A model generated the notes under the pieces. That model searched no databases. It was not told the origin of the DNA and saw only the letters and a list, made by a program, of their open reading frames with translations. 64,000 nt of DNA from Skermanella pratensis (lineage in GTDB: Bacteria; Pseudomonadota; Alphaproteobacteria; Azospirillales; Azospirillaceae), in assembly GCF_008843145.1 (NCBI RefSeq), contig NZ_CP030265.1:4891001-4955000 (forward strand), in the 5' to 3' direction. Position 1 is the stretch's first letter. Every line of letters begins with the position of its first letter. This document shows, in pieces, positions 1 through 8,324 of the stretch. Made by a program: the position numbers and the translations under genes.

Positions 1-2513
1 CCCTTGAGCTTGCCCGCGACCTGGGCTTGGAGCAGGTCGCCGGCGCGCCCGAGCAGGTCGATCTCGACCATCCGCTCGGCCAGCATGCGGACCACCAGGT
101 CGCCGCGCGGCCCCTCGGGGGCGAGATCCTTGAACTGGTCGTACAGCCCCAGCGCCTCGACCGGCGGGAGCGCCGCGGCGCCGTCCTTGATGAACAGGTT
201 GGCGAAGCTGTCGGACAGGCCGCGGGACAGTTCGGCCGCCCGCGGACTTTCGGGGAACAGGGCGACGGCCTGCCGGATCGTGTTGAAACCTTCGGCGTGA
301 TTGTTCGCCTTCATGTAGGTCTCGCCCAGGCGCTGCAGGATGTCCAGTTCGAGGTCGTCGCCGCGCCAGGCGAAACGCAGCCGCTCCAGCCGTGCCGCCG
401 CGTCGGCCGGCGTCAGTTTTCCCTGCTCAAGCTCGATATCGACCAGGGCCAGCTCCGCCCGGGTCCGGTACAGCCGGTCGGTGCCGTCCGCAGCCGCCCG
501 GAAGGACGCCGCGGCGCCGTCCTTGTCGCCGGCCAGCTGCTGGAGCTGGGCGCGGCGGAACTGCCCGGCCGGCTTGCGCTCGAACTCGCCGCCGGTCCGC
601 CGCGCCAGGGTTTCCAGCATGCGGGCGGCGCCGGCACGGTCGCCGGTGCGGACGCGCGCATCCACCGCCAGGGCGGCCAGCTTGGTGAAGAACGGGTCCG
701 GGTAGCCGTCGAGCTTGGCGCGGACACGGTCGAAGTCGCGCGCCGCCGCCGGCCAGTCGCCGCGCGCAGCCGCAGCCGCGGCACGCCACAGGGTCGCCTC
801 CTCCTTACCGTCCAGCGCCGGGTTGGCGAGGTCGTCGGCGGCCGACTGCGGGTCGCCGTAGAGCAGCCGCGCGGCGCCGCGCAGCGCCAGGAACTCGGGC
901 CGGGTTTCCAGGTCGGGCTGGTTGCCCGCGAGCAATCCCAGCAGGCCGAGGCTCTCCGCGGCGTAGCCGTGGGCGAAGTAGAAATGCGCGAGGTCCATGC
1001 GGGCGCGGTCGCGCTCCGCCTCGGGCGCCGTGACGACCGCCCGCTGGACCTCCTGGCGCAGCTTGTTGAACTCGCCGCTCGGGCCGCGCTTCCATTTCGC
1101 CAGATCGAACAGCCCGGTCGGAGACTGCAACTCCCGGCCCCGTCCGCTCAGCCGGGTCGGCGACACCCCGACCAGGTCGCCGGGCGGCGACAGCATCAGC
1201 CCGCCGGCGGTGGTCACCTCCACGCCGTCGCGGATCGGCCGGACCGCGACCGTATCCTCCAGCGGCTGGACGACGATGCCCTGCGCCGCCGGCAGCAGGC
1301 GGAGCTGGGCGAACCCGTGAGGCTCGACCACCGCCTGCCCGGGATTGGGCAGCGGCACCAGAAGGAGCTGGTCCCCCGCCATCGGGTCGTTCATCTGGAC
1401 CACCTGCCGGGCGTCGGGCACCCCGACGACCAGCCGGGCGCCGAGCGGGAAATCGCGCTGGGCATCGACCGGCAGCCCTTCGGGCCGGGCCGCGGCGCGC
1501 GGGGCCAGGGCGATGCGCCAGGTATTGCCGTCGCGCGCCACGGTAGGCTCCAGCCCGTCGGGAACCGCCATGCGGAAAGCGGTGGCGCCCCGCATGGGCA
1601 CCGTCTCCGGCCCTCCGAGCCCGGGGATCAGCGCATCCACCTTGATCCGGCCCTCGAGGTCCAGCGGTCGTCCGAACACGGCGTATAGATATCCGGCTCG
1701 GACATACACGGCCGCCGCCGCGGGTTCCTGCGCCTCCACCGACACGGTGCCGCGCCATGTCTCGGCGCCGCCTGGGGACAGCGGCTGCGCCGCCACGGGC
1801 TGAAGCGGGGCGGCCGAAGGCGGCGGCGGCTCCGGCACCGCGCGGGAGGCCGGAGCCGCGGGCTGGGCCTGGGGCAGCGGTGCCGGTGGCCGCTCCGATC
1901 TGGCCGGGGCGGATAGAGCGGAAGCCGCAGCTTTGGCCGGCGCCGCGGGGGCGAGCTGGGCGGCTTGCGCCGCGGGGGCGGGCTGGGCGGCCGGCGGTGC
2001 GGGAGCCGGCGTCGTCACCCGCTGCGGCTGGGCGGCGGGCTGTGCAAGGGGCGCCGCCGCAGGGGCCGGAGCGGCGGCTTCCCGGCGGGGCGGATCGACG
2101 ATGTCGAGGGCAACGCCGCCGGCCCCGGTGCGGAAATCCTTGATCTCGCTGCCGGGCGGTATGGTGATCTGCACGACCAGCCGGCCATCGACGGCCGCCT
2201 GCCCGACCGTCGGCACGTTGCGCAGGCGGACCCGCTGCAGCCGCGAGAAGTCGGCCTGCCCCGGCCTGGAGAAGGTGATCTGGACGGTATCGCCCCGCTG
2301 GGCGACGGAATAGTCGACCGCTCCCGGCCAGTCGAACACCAGCCGGTTACGGTCGGGATGCACGCCCGCGCGGACCCGGACCACGGTGTCCGAGGCTGCC
2401 GGGCCGGAGCCCGCGGGAGCGGCCTGCTGAGCCGCGGCCGGATCGGGACCCCCGGTCAACCCGGCGGCGAGCAGCATCGCGGCCCCGAGTGCCGCGCCCA
2501 GCCGGGTTGCCAT
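1..2513 (-). CDS. Large TPR-type periplasmic/secreted protein of the flagellar operon (partial, runs off left edge)
   Basis: The reading frame is open from an ATG at 2513 to the window edge, so at least 837 residues are present and the C-terminus is missing. Residues 1-28 look like a signal peptide with an AAAQQAAP-type cleavage region. About residues 45-130 resemble an AMIN-like beta domain (VVRVRAGVHPDRNRLVFDW and so on), followed by a long Ala/Pro/Gln linker of roughly 120 residues, a second beta-rich region, and an alpha-helical TPR-like C-terminal half. It begins 6 nt after the cheZ stop, so it is probably the last gene of the fliL-fliM-motE-cheZ operon. I do not recognise a named function. 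A cell-envelope or motor-associated scaffold is an inference from domain type and operon position only. Confidence 0.75.
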   Translation of the reverse strand, partial: MATRLGAALGAAMLLAAGLTGGPDPAAAQQAAPAGSGPAASDTVVRVRAGVHPDRNRLVFDWPGAVDYSVAQRGDTVQITFSRPGQADFSRLQRVRLRNVPTVGQAAVDGRLVVQITIPPGSEIKDFRTGAGGVALDIVDPPRREAAAPAPAAAPLAQPAAQPQRVTTPAPAPPAAQPAPAAQAAQLAPAAPAKAAASALSAPARSERPPAPLPQAQPAAPASRAVPEPPPPSAAPLQPVAAQPLSPGGAETWRGTVSVEAQEPAAAAVYVRAGYLYAVFGRPLDLEGRIKVDALIPGLGGPETVPMRGATAFRMAVPDGLEPTVARDGNTWRIALAPRAAARPEGLPVDAQRDFPLGARLVVGVPDARQVVQMNDPMAGDQLLLVPLPNPGQAVVEPHGFAQLRLLPAAQGIVVQPLEDTVAVRPIRDGVEVTTAGGLMLSPPGDLVGVSPTRLSGRGRELQSPTGLFDLAKWKRGPSGEFNKLRQEVQRAVVTAPEAERDRARMDLAHFYFAHGYAAESLGLLGLLAGNQPDLETRPEFLALRGAARLLYGDPQSAADDLANPALDGKEEATLWRAAAAAARGDWPAAARDFDRVRAKLDGYPDPFFTKLAALAVDARVRTGDRAGAARMLETLARRTGGEFERKPAGQFRRAQLQQLAGDKDGAAASFRAAADGTDRLYRTRAELALVDIELEQGKLTPADAAARLERLRFAWRGDDLELDILQRLGETYMKANNHAEGFNTIRQAVALFPESPRAAELSRGLSDSFANLFIKDGAAALPPVEALGLYDQFKDLAPEGPRGDLVVRMLAERMVEIDLLGRAGDLLQAQVAGKLK

Positions 2514-2519
2514 GTCGGT

Positions 2520-3173
2520 TCAGTCGAAGCTGGCGAGCAACTTGTCGATCTCGCTCTGATCGATCGCGTTGCCCGGAAGCTGGGGGCCGTTCAGCAGCGA
2601 GGACTCGTCGCCCGGGTCGGCCGCCGCGGCGGCGTCCCGGTGGGTCTTCTGGACCTCGTCGCCCAGGGCCTGGATCAGCACGTCGATCCTGCCCTCGATA
2701 TGCTTGAGCGTGCGGACCACCTTGGTGATGCGCTGCCCGGTAATGTCCTGGAAGTTGCAGGCCTCGAAGATGGCGGTGACGGCGGCGGTCAGCGCGGCGC
2801 CGTTCTCCGGATCGACCTTGCCGGCGATGGCGCCGATCACGTCGCAGGAATCCATGATGCGGTTGGTCGCGTCCTCGGTGGCGCCGACCACGGCGTCCAG
2901 TTCGTCGGTGGCGCTCGCGATATGCTCGCTGCCGATGTCGTCCGGGCGGATCGCCGCGATCTCGCGCTTGGCATGCTGGATGTAGCGCGCCAGCGCCTCC
3001 AGCTCGCCGTAGAGCTTCAGGTCGGCGGCGGAGACGTCGCCCTCCATGGAGGTCAGCACGGCGGTCACGATCTCGGCGACCTCCTCCCGGGCGAAGGGTT
3101 GCCGGATTTCATCGCGCGCCAGCGCCAGGCGCTGGTGGAGCGGCGGGGTCGAGCCGATATGGGCGGTCGTCAT
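2520..3173 (-). CDS. cheZ: CheZ, CheY-P phosphatase
   Basis: 217 residues. CheZ dephosphorylates CheY-P and so ends the chemotactic signal at the motor. The diagnostic motif FQDITGQRI is at residues 141-149, which puts the catalytic Asp at 143 and Gln at 147, the same numbering as the E. coli enzyme. The last helix, QSEIDKLLASF at residues 206-216, matches the CheY-docking C-terminal peptide, separated from the helical core by a flexible Ala/Asp-rich linker (about 180-200). The gene lies downstream of motE and 6 nt upstream of the TPR gene, on the same strand as fliL and fliM. CheZ is patchily distributed in alphaproteobacteria, so its presence beside a separate che cluster at the right end of the window is worth noting. 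The call is firm. Confidence 0.93.
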   Translation of the reverse strand: MTTAHIGSTPPLHQRLALARDEIRQPFAREEVAEIVTAVLTSMEGDVSAADLKLYGELEALARYIQHAKREIAAIRPDDIGSEHIASATDELDAVVGATEDATNRIMDSCDVIGAIAGKVDPENGAALTAAVTAIFEACNFQDITGQRITKVVRTLKHIEGRIDVLIQALGDEVQKTHRDAAAAADPGDESSLLNGPQLPGNAIDQSEIDKLLASFD

Positions 3174-3235
3174 CTTCTTCCTCGCTGGGCCGGCCTCAAG
3201 GGCTGGTTACTGGGGGTCGATCACTGGGGGCCGGA

Positions 3236-4027
3236 TCATTGGGGTATGGTGGGCAGGGCGCTGCGGTCGGCGAGCGATGCCGTGACCTCCTTGGCTTTCA
3301 GCGGATCCATCGCCGCGAGGATCGGGGCGCTCTTGGCCTCCTTCATGCGCTCCATCACGTTGAGCAGCACCGGCATGTCGAGCGCCTCGAAGATCCGGGC
3401 GGCGTCCTTGGGCTTCATCGTCTCATAGATCTTGACCAGGCTTTCGAGCTGGGCGGCCTGCTTCTCGTCGACTTGGCGGAGCAGTCCCTCGATGTTGGTC
3501 CGCAGCTCGGTCAGTTCGGCCACCTTCTGGTCGATCCGCTGCTGCGCTGCAGTCAGCAGGGCTTCGCGCTGGTCAAGCTCGCGGGCGCGCCGGTCCATTT
3601 CCTCCCGCCGTTCGGTCAGCCGCTGGAACACCTCGGCCTGGACATTGCCGAAGGCTTGCCCCTCGCTCTCGCCGGTCGAGGCGGTCATGATCCGCAACGG
3701 CGGGACGGGCGCCAGGGCGGGTTGCGGCGACGGGGCCGGCGGAGCGGCGGCCGGGGCAGCCGGGGCCGGCGTGGCACCGGGCTTGGCCGCAGGCTCCTGG
3801 GCCTGGACGACGGCGATCGGATCGCGCATCCCGCCGCCGATCGCCAGCCAGATATCGCCCACCCTGACGCCCAGCATCAGGACCGCGACGAAGATGGTGA
3901 GCGGCAGCAGGCGCGGCCGGAAACGGGACGGCAGGCTCAGCGTCGTGACGGGGGCCGCCGGTCCGGCGGGAGCCTTCGAGGGCTTGGCCGGAGCCGGGGA
4001 TTTGGCGGGGCGTTCGGGTTTGGACAT
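3236..4027 (-). CDS. motE: MotE-like flagellar protein (MgtE-N type domain)
   Basis: 263 residues. A Pro/Ala/Lys-rich N-terminus precedes one membrane segment at about 38-64, then an Ala/Pro linker, a coiled coil (about 130-190, rich in EEMDRRARELDQRE-type heptads) and a C-terminal MgtE-N-like domain containing LVKIYETMKPKDAARIFEAL. This architecture matches the alphaproteobacterial MotE family, described as a periplasmic chaperone for the motor protein MotC. MotC is not in this window, so a general role in stator or motor assembly is safer than a specific one. It sits between the DUF6468 gene and cheZ in one minus-strand operon. Confidence 0.78.
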   Translation of the reverse strand: MSKPERPAKSPAPAKPSKAPAGPAAPVTTLSLPSRFRPRLLPLTIFVAVLMLGVRVGDIWLAIGGGMRDPIAVVQAQEPAAKPGATPAPAAPAAAPPAPSPQPALAPVPPLRIMTASTGESEGQAFGNVQAEVFQRLTERREEMDRRARELDQREALLTAAQQRIDQKVAELTELRTNIEGLLRQVDEKQAAQLESLVKIYETMKPKDAARIFEALDMPVLLNVMERMKEAKSAPILAAMDPLKAKEVTASLADRSALPTIPQ

Positions 4028-4060
4028 GGCGGTCGGCTCGACGCTGTATCTGGTGCGCTG

Positions 4061-4690
4061 CTAGCGCAGGTTTTCAAGGGCGCGCAGGAGTTCGCGTTCG
4101 GCCCGCGAGCGGGCCTCCTGCGGCGGCGCCGGGGATGGGATGGGTGCCGGCTGCTCCGCATGGCCGGCGGGCGCGGCATGCGGCACCGCCGGATGCTGTG
4201 CCCCGTTGGGCGGACCGGACGGGGGTGCCGCGCGGCGCGCGGGTGCTTCGGCCTTGGCCGGCCGCGCAGGACCGGCCGGGGTCTGCGGCGATGCCGCGGC
4301 GGCGGGCTTCGGCATGGCGCCCGCCTTGATCGCGGCGGGAGCCGGGCCGGTCGCGGCGCGCAGCGCGTGGCTGCCGACCGAGCCTTCCAGGCGGCTCGCC
4401 AGGCTGTCGGCGGCCTCGATCATGAACTGCAGCTCATCGCGCATGGTCTGGGCCCGGTCGATCGACTTCTGAAGGGTTTCGGCGACCTTGGCCGCCGTGT
4501 CCTTCATGCCGGCGACGCTGGTCTCGGCCCGGCCGGCCGCATCGGCGAATCCCTTGACCAGCGCGTCCAGTTCGTCCTTGCTGTCGCGCAGACGGGTCAG
4601 CCGGCGGTTCAGCACGATGGCGAATCCGATGGTCGCCGACAGCAGGACGACGATGAGGACGTCCAGGATGAGGGGGAACGTGATGGTCAT
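4061..4690 (-). CDS. DUF6468-type flagellar-operon membrane protein
   Basis: 209 residues from an ATG at 4690 whose start overlaps the fliM stop by 4 nt (ATGA), a strong sign of translational coupling. An N-terminal membrane segment (residues about 6-26) is followed by a coiled-coil region (about 30-105, RLTRLRDSKDELDALVKGF onward) and a long low-complexity Ala/Pro tail ending in RAERELLRALENLR. This matches my memory of the DUF6468 family found next to fliL/fliM in Rhodospirillales. Function is unknown. Its membrane anchor, cytoplasmic coiled coil and fixed place between fliM and motE suggest a role at the motor or switch, but that is inference. Confidence 0.7.
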   Translation of the reverse strand: MTITFPLILDVLIVVLLSATIGFAIVLNRRLTRLRDSKDELDALVKGFADAAGRAETSVAGMKDTAAKVAETLQKSIDRAQTMRDELQFMIEAADSLASRLEGSVGSHALRAATGPAPAAIKAGAMPKPAAAASPQTPAGPARPAKAEAPARRAAPPSGPPNGAQHPAVPHAAPAGHAEQPAPIPSPAPPQEARSRAERELLRALENLR

Positions 4691-5769
4691 CTCCGGGTGT
4701 CCTCCTCGCGCGGGGCCTCGCGCTCGATGCGGACCGCGATGTGGCCGCCCTTGCGTCCCATGCGGCCGTCGAACATGGGCACGTCGCCGCAGCGCAGCTC
4801 GATCGTGTCGTCGGGCGTGGCGTTGAGCAGGATGCGGGTGCCGACCTTCCAGTTCAGCACGTCGTAGAGCTGCACCGTGATCTCGTCGAGGACGGCGCTG
4901 ATCTGGACCTCGGTCATCCACAGCTCGCTGGCCAGGTGGGTCTCCCAGATCGAGTCGCGGCCGAACTTCTCGCCCATGAACATCTGGAGCAGAAGCTCGC
5001 GCACCGGCTCCAGCGTCGCGTAGGGGATCAGCAGCTCCAGGCGGCCGCCGCGGTCTTCCATGTCGATGCGCAGCTTGGCCAGCACGGCGGCGTTGGCCGG
5101 CCGTGCGATGGTCGCGAAGCGCGGATTGGTCTCCAGCCGGTCGAACCGGAAGGTCACCGGCGACAGCGGGTCGAAGGCGGCGGACAGGTCGCTGAGCACC
5201 ACATGGACCATGCGCTCGACCAGGTTCCGCTCGATCGTGGTATAGGGGCGGCCCTCGATGCGCATCGCGGCGGTGCCGCGCCGCCCGCCCAGCAGCACGT
5301 CCACGATGGAGTAGATCAGCGCGCTGTCCACCACCATCAGGCCGTAATTGTCCCATTCCTCCGCCTTGAAGACGGACAGCATGGCCGGCAGCGGGATGGA
5401 GTTGAGATAGTCGCCGAACCGGACCGAGGAGATCTGGTCGAGGCTGACCTCGACGTTGTCGGAGGTGAAGTTGCGGAGCGACGTCGACATCATGCGGACG
5501 AGGCGGTCGAACACCACCTCCAGCATGGGCAGGCGCTCGTAGTTGACCAGCGCGCTGTTGACCAGCGCCATCAGGCCGGAATTGTCGCCGTCGCCCGAGC
5601 CGTCGCTGTCGAAGCCCAGCAGGCTGTCGATCTCGTCCTGGTTGAGCACGCGGGTCGAGGTGCCGCCGCCCACGTCGCCGCCGCCATCGCTGCCCTCGTC
5701 GGCCAGCGCCGCCCACTCGGCGGCCAGCCGCTCCTCGTCGCTCAGCCCGTCCAGCTTAAGGTCGCTCAT
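4687..5769 (-). CDS. fliM: FliM, flagellar switch protein
   Basis: 360 residues. FliM forms the C-ring wall and binds CheY-P to switch motor direction. The N-terminal CheY-binding peptide LNQDEIDSLLGF is at residues 42-53, after an acidic N-terminal extension of about 40 residues that E. coli FliM lacks. The middle CheC/CheX-like domain follows, and the C-terminal SpoA/FliN-like domain (LRCGDVPMFDGRMGRKGGHIAVRI) is at about 305-345. It is 16 nt downstream of fliL and overlaps the next gene by 4 nt. The call is firm. Confidence 0.96.
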   Translation of the reverse strand: MSDLKLDGLSDEERLAAEWAALADEGSDGGGDVGGGTSTRVLNQDEIDSLLGFDSDGSGDGDNSGLMALVNSALVNYERLPMLEVVFDRLVRMMSTSLRNFTSDNVEVSLDQISSVRFGDYLNSIPLPAMLSVFKAEEWDNYGLMVVDSALIYSIVDVLLGGRRGTAAMRIEGRPYTTIERNLVERMVHVVLSDLSAAFDPLSPVTFRFDRLETNPRFATIARPANAAVLAKLRIDMEDRGGRLELLIPYATLEPVRELLLQMFMGEKFGRDSIWETHLASELWMTEVQISAVLDEITVQLYDVLNWKVGTRILLNATPDDTIELRCGDVPMFDGRMGRKGGHIAVRIEREAPREEDTRR

Positions 5770-5785
5770 GACACGCTCCCCCGGC

Positions 5786-6358
5786 TCACTGGATCAGCAT
5801 TTCGCGGAACAGGACGTCCTTGACCTGCACCGGCTGGGCGGCGACGCCGACGCGCATCAGCAGTTCCTCGCGCAGGCGGTAGATCCCGGCGGAGCCGCGC
5901 AGATCCTCCAGCCGCAATTCGCGGAGGTAGACCTGGAAATTGTCGACGATACGGGGCATGACCTTCTCGATCTCCGGCATATCCTCCGGCCGGCCGACCT
6001 CTATGCTGATGCTGATCTTGAGGAAGCTGGGGCGCCGTCCGGTGCTGTTCAGGTTGACCACCAGGTCCGGCACGTTGAAGAACACGCCGCCGGCACCCGG
6101 TGCGCCGTGTCCGCCGCCATGGTCGTCGGCCTTCGGCGCGCCGTGCCCGCCGTCGGCGGGCGCCGCCTCGCCGTGCCCTTCCTCGGCGGCGGGTTCGGCG
6201 GGACTGAAGACGCCGGCGAAGAACGCGGCGGCTCCGCCGCCCAGGACGAGAAGCAGCGGCAGGATGACGAACAGCACCAGCTTCTTGCCGCTGAACTTCT
6301 TGCGCGCCGGCGCTTCGCCGCCTGCTCCCTCATCTTCCTCGTGCGTTGCACCCGCCAT
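5786..6358 (-). CDS. fliL: FliL, flagellar basal body-associated protein
   Basis: About 190 residues. FliL is an inner-membrane protein near the stator. A positively charged N-terminus (ARKKFSGKK) precedes one membrane helix (about residues 24-48), a His/Gly-rich linker (GHGAPKADDHGGGHGAPG, an unusual local composition) and the conserved C-terminal periplasmic domain (FFNVPDLVVNLNS to VKDVLFREMLIQ). A GTG at 6364 and an ATG at 6358 are both in frame. The AGGGAG ribosome-binding sequence is about 4 nt from the GTG and 10 nt from the ATG, so I chose the ATG. It is the first gene of the minus-strand operon and lies downstream of a sigma-54 type promoter at 6473-6488. Confidence 0.94.
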   Translation of the reverse strand: MAGATHEEDEGAGGEAPARKKFSGKKLVLFVILPLLLVLGGGAAAFFAGVFSPAEPAAEEGHGEAAPADGGHGAPKADDHGGGHGAPGAGGVFFNVPDLVVNLNSTGRRPSFLKISISIEVGRPEDMPEIEKVMPRIVDNFQVYLRELRLEDLRGSAGIYRLREELLMRVGVAAQPVQVKDVLFREMLIQ

Positions 6359-6472
6359 AATCACTGGGCTCCCTGCGATCGCCGCGCGTGCGAAAAACTA
6401 GGTAAACACTTAGCTCGGGATAGTTAACAAGTCGTTGAAGCTACCCGGCATTATTAAGCGCTACTGCCGTTC

Positions 6473-6488
6473 TGCAAGCGGCGGACCA
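6473..6488 (-). promoter_or_regulatory. Sigma-54 type promoter for fliL-fliM operon
   Basis: On the minus strand the sequence reads TGGTCCGCCGCTTGCA, a close match to TGGCAC-N5-TTGCA with the invariant GG and GC separated by 10 nt. Predicted transcription start is about 6462, giving a leader of about 100 nt before the fliL ATG. Confidence 0.75.
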
Positions 6489-6606
6489 GTTCGCCGTTCA
6501 GGAACCTTTAAGTATAATTCCCCGCGATCTTCGGCCCGGCACCCGGCGGGCAGCCCGGCAGGCGCGGACGCGCTCCCGGCACCCTTTGCCCCGGCGCTCC
6601 GCCGGC

Positions 6607-6639
6607 ACCGGCAATTCGTGCCGGGCAATCCCTGCCCCG
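6607..6639. promoter_or_regulatory. Two overlapping FlbD-type (ftr-like) palindromes
   Basis: Site 1 is ACCGGCA-ATTCG-TGCCGGG (6607-6625). Site 2 is CCGGGCA-ATCCC-TGCCCCG (6621-6639) and shares 5 nt with site 1. Both have the 7-5-7 layout seen upstream of flgI, flgK and fliF. They lie about 50-80 nt upstream of the flgF sigma-54 element, the usual distance for an enhancer-binding protein site. Confidence 0.65.
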
Positions 6640-6686
6640 GACCCTTGCCGGCGGCGAAATCCCGGCATCCGCGCCGTTTCCGGCTC

Positions 6687-6702
6687 TGGCACGGGGGATG
6701 CA
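6687..6702 (+). promoter_or_regulatory. Sigma-54 type promoter for flgF operon
   Basis: TGGCACGGGGGATGCA: perfect TGGCAC block, GG and GC separated by 10 nt, and one mismatch (A for T) in the -12 block. The start of transcription would be about 6713, giving a leader of about 50 nt before flgF. Confidence 0.7.
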
Positions 6703-6761
6703 TTGGATACCGCGGCACGGCGGAGGGCGCCGGCCAGCAACCAGGAACGAGAGCGTCGGAC

Positions 6762-7487
6762 ATGGAAAACCCCATCTACATCGCCCTGTCGCGTCAGGAC
6801 GCGCTTCGCCGGCAGATGGACGTGGTCGCCAACAACCTCGCCAACATGACGACGCCGGCCTACAAGAACCAGCGCATGATGTTCCTGGAATACTTGGTGA
6901 AGCCGGCCGCCACCCCGGTCGAGAAGGTCTCCATGGTGCAGGACTACGGCGTCCTGCGGAACACCGCGGTCGGCCCGATCAGTTCGACCGGCAACCCCCT
7001 CGACGTGGCGCTCCAGGGCGACGGCTACCTGACCGTCGAGACGCGCGACGGCCAGCGGTTCACCCGCAACGGCCGCCTGCAGCTCGACCTGGACCGCCAG
7101 ATCGTCGACACCAACGGCCTGCCCGTGCTGAACGAGCAGGACCTGCCGATGACGGTCCCGCAGAATTCCGGCCCGGTCACCATCACGGCGGACGGCACCG
7201 TCTCGTCCGACCAGGGCCAGATCGGCCGCATCAAGCTGGTCCGCTTCGAGCGCGAGCAGTTCATGACCGAGCTGGGCGGCGGGATCTTCACCACCGACGA
7301 GCCGCCGCTGCCGGCCCCCGAGACCAAGGTCGTGCAGGGCGCGGTCGAGGAATCCAACGTCCAGTCCGTCGTCGAGATGACCCAGATGATCGAGATCTCG
7401 CGCCAGTACGCGGTCAACCAGAAAATGATCGAAGCCGAGCACGAACGGCAGCGCAACGCCATCACCAAGCTGTCCCGGCTGAGCTGA
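6762..7487 (+). CDS. flgF: FlgF, flagellar basal-body proximal rod protein
   Basis: 241 residues from the ATG at 6762, preceded by GGAACGAGAG. The frame stays open upstream to 6435, but that extension is promoter and enhancer sequence. The N-terminal rod signature (RRQMDVVANNLANMTTPAYK, about 14-33) and the C-terminal conserved helix (VESNVQSVVEMTQMIEISRQY-like, about 202-223) are both present. FlgF is secreted by the flagellar type III system without a cleaved signal and packs in the proximal rod with FlgB and FlgC. It is followed 36 nt later by flgG. Confidence 0.95.
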   Translation: MENPIYIALSRQDALRRQMDVVANNLANMTTPAYKNQRMMFLEYLVKPAATPVEKVSMVQDYGVLRNTAVGPISSTGNPLDVALQGDGYLTVETRDGQRFTRNGRLQLDLDRQIVDTNGLPVLNEQDLPMTVPQNSGPVTITADGTVSSDQGQIGRIKLVRFEREQFMTELGGGIFTTDEPPLPAPETKVVQGAVEESNVQSVVEMTQMIEISRQYAVNQKMIEAEHERQRNAITKLSRLS

Positions 7488-7523
7488 AGCCCCGGCTACC
7501 CCTGAGAGGAAGAGGAACCAACC

Positions 7524-8309
7524 ATGCGTAGCTTGAGCATCGGCACCACCGGCATGCTGGCCCAGCAGCTGAACGTCGAGACGATCTCGAACAACATCGC
7601 GAACATGACGACGACCGGGTTCAAGCGCCAGCGCGCCGAGTTCCAGGACCTGCTGTACCAGAACCAGCGCCGGGTCGGCTCGACCTCGTCGGACGCCGGC
7701 ACGATCGTCCCCTCGGGCGTCCAGATCGGCGCGGGCGTCAAGGCCGCCGCCGTCTACCGGATCAACGAGCAGGGCAACCTGTCGGTGACCGACAACGCGC
7801 TGGACCTGGCGGTGAACGGCCAGGGCTATTTCCAGATCACCCTGCCCGACGGCGACACCGCCTATACCCGCGCCGGCTCTTTCCAGATCAACGCCGAGGG
7901 CACCGTGGTGACGGCGGACGGCTACACGGTGCAGCCGGGCATCGTCGTCCCGGCCGACGCGGTGGACATCACCGTCAACGGCAGCGGCGAGGTCCAGGTC
8001 AAGCTGGACGGCCAGATCCAGCCCCAGGTGGTCGGCCAGATCCAGCTCGCCGTGTTCCCCAACGAGGCCGGCCTGGAAGCGATCGGCAGCAACCTGCTGC
8101 TGGCGACCCCGGCGTCGGGCGACGCCGTCCCCGGCAACCCCTCGGCCCCCGGCTACGGCCGGCTGGTCCAGGGCGCGCTGGAGACCAGCAACGTCAACAT
8201 CGTGGCCGAGATCACCAACCTGATCACCGCGCAGCGCGCCTACGAGATGAACTCGAAGGTGATCAGCACGACCGACCAGATGATGAACACCACCAGCCAG
8301 CTGCGCTGA
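7524..8309 (+). CDS. flgG: FlgG, flagellar distal rod protein
   Basis: 261 residues, the family's usual size. Rod signature IGTTGMLAQQLNVETISNNI at 6-25, then ANMTTTGFKRQRAEFQDLLY. The central FlgE/F/G region (LDLAVNGQGYFQITLPDGD) and the C-terminal helix ETSNVNIVAEITNLITAQRA at about 220-239 complete the fold. It forms the distal rod between proximal rod and hook. A good ribosome-binding site (GAGAGGAAGAGGAACC) precedes the ATG. Operon flgF-flgG-flgA-flgH. Confidence 0.97.
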   Translation: MRSLSIGTTGMLAQQLNVETISNNIANMTTTGFKRQRAEFQDLLYQNQRRVGSTSSDAGTIVPSGVQIGAGVKAAAVYRINEQGNLSVTDNALDLAVNGQGYFQITLPDGDTAYTRAGSFQINAEGTVVTADGYTVQPGIVVPADAVDITVNGSGEVQVKLDGQIQPQVVGQIQLAVFPNEAGLEAIGSNLLLATPASGDAVPGNPSAPGYGRLVQGALETSNVNIVAEITNLITAQRAYEMNSKVISTTDQMMNTTSQLR

Positions 8310-8324
8310 GCGGAGGACCGATAG

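Larger units (their letters stand above)
6365..6761. promoter_or_regulatory. Divergent fliL / flgF intergenic regulatory region
   Basis: 397 nt without a gene. The left part (6390-6530) is AT-richer than the surroundings and includes GTTAAC at 6424-6429. The middle holds two overlapping palindromes (6607-6639). Opposing sigma-54 type promoters lie on each side (6473-6488 minus, 6687-6702 plus), so one enhancer cluster could serve both operons. Confidence 0.7.

Noticed and set aside
27-1688. Long plus-strand frame of 553 codons
   Set aside because: Shadow of the minus-strand TPR protein; Arg/Gly/Gln-rich composition without domains. High GC makes long antisense frames common here.
6390-6440. 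CtrA box in the fliL/flgF region
   Set aside because: TTAG and GTTAAC are present but separated by 10 nt, not 7.
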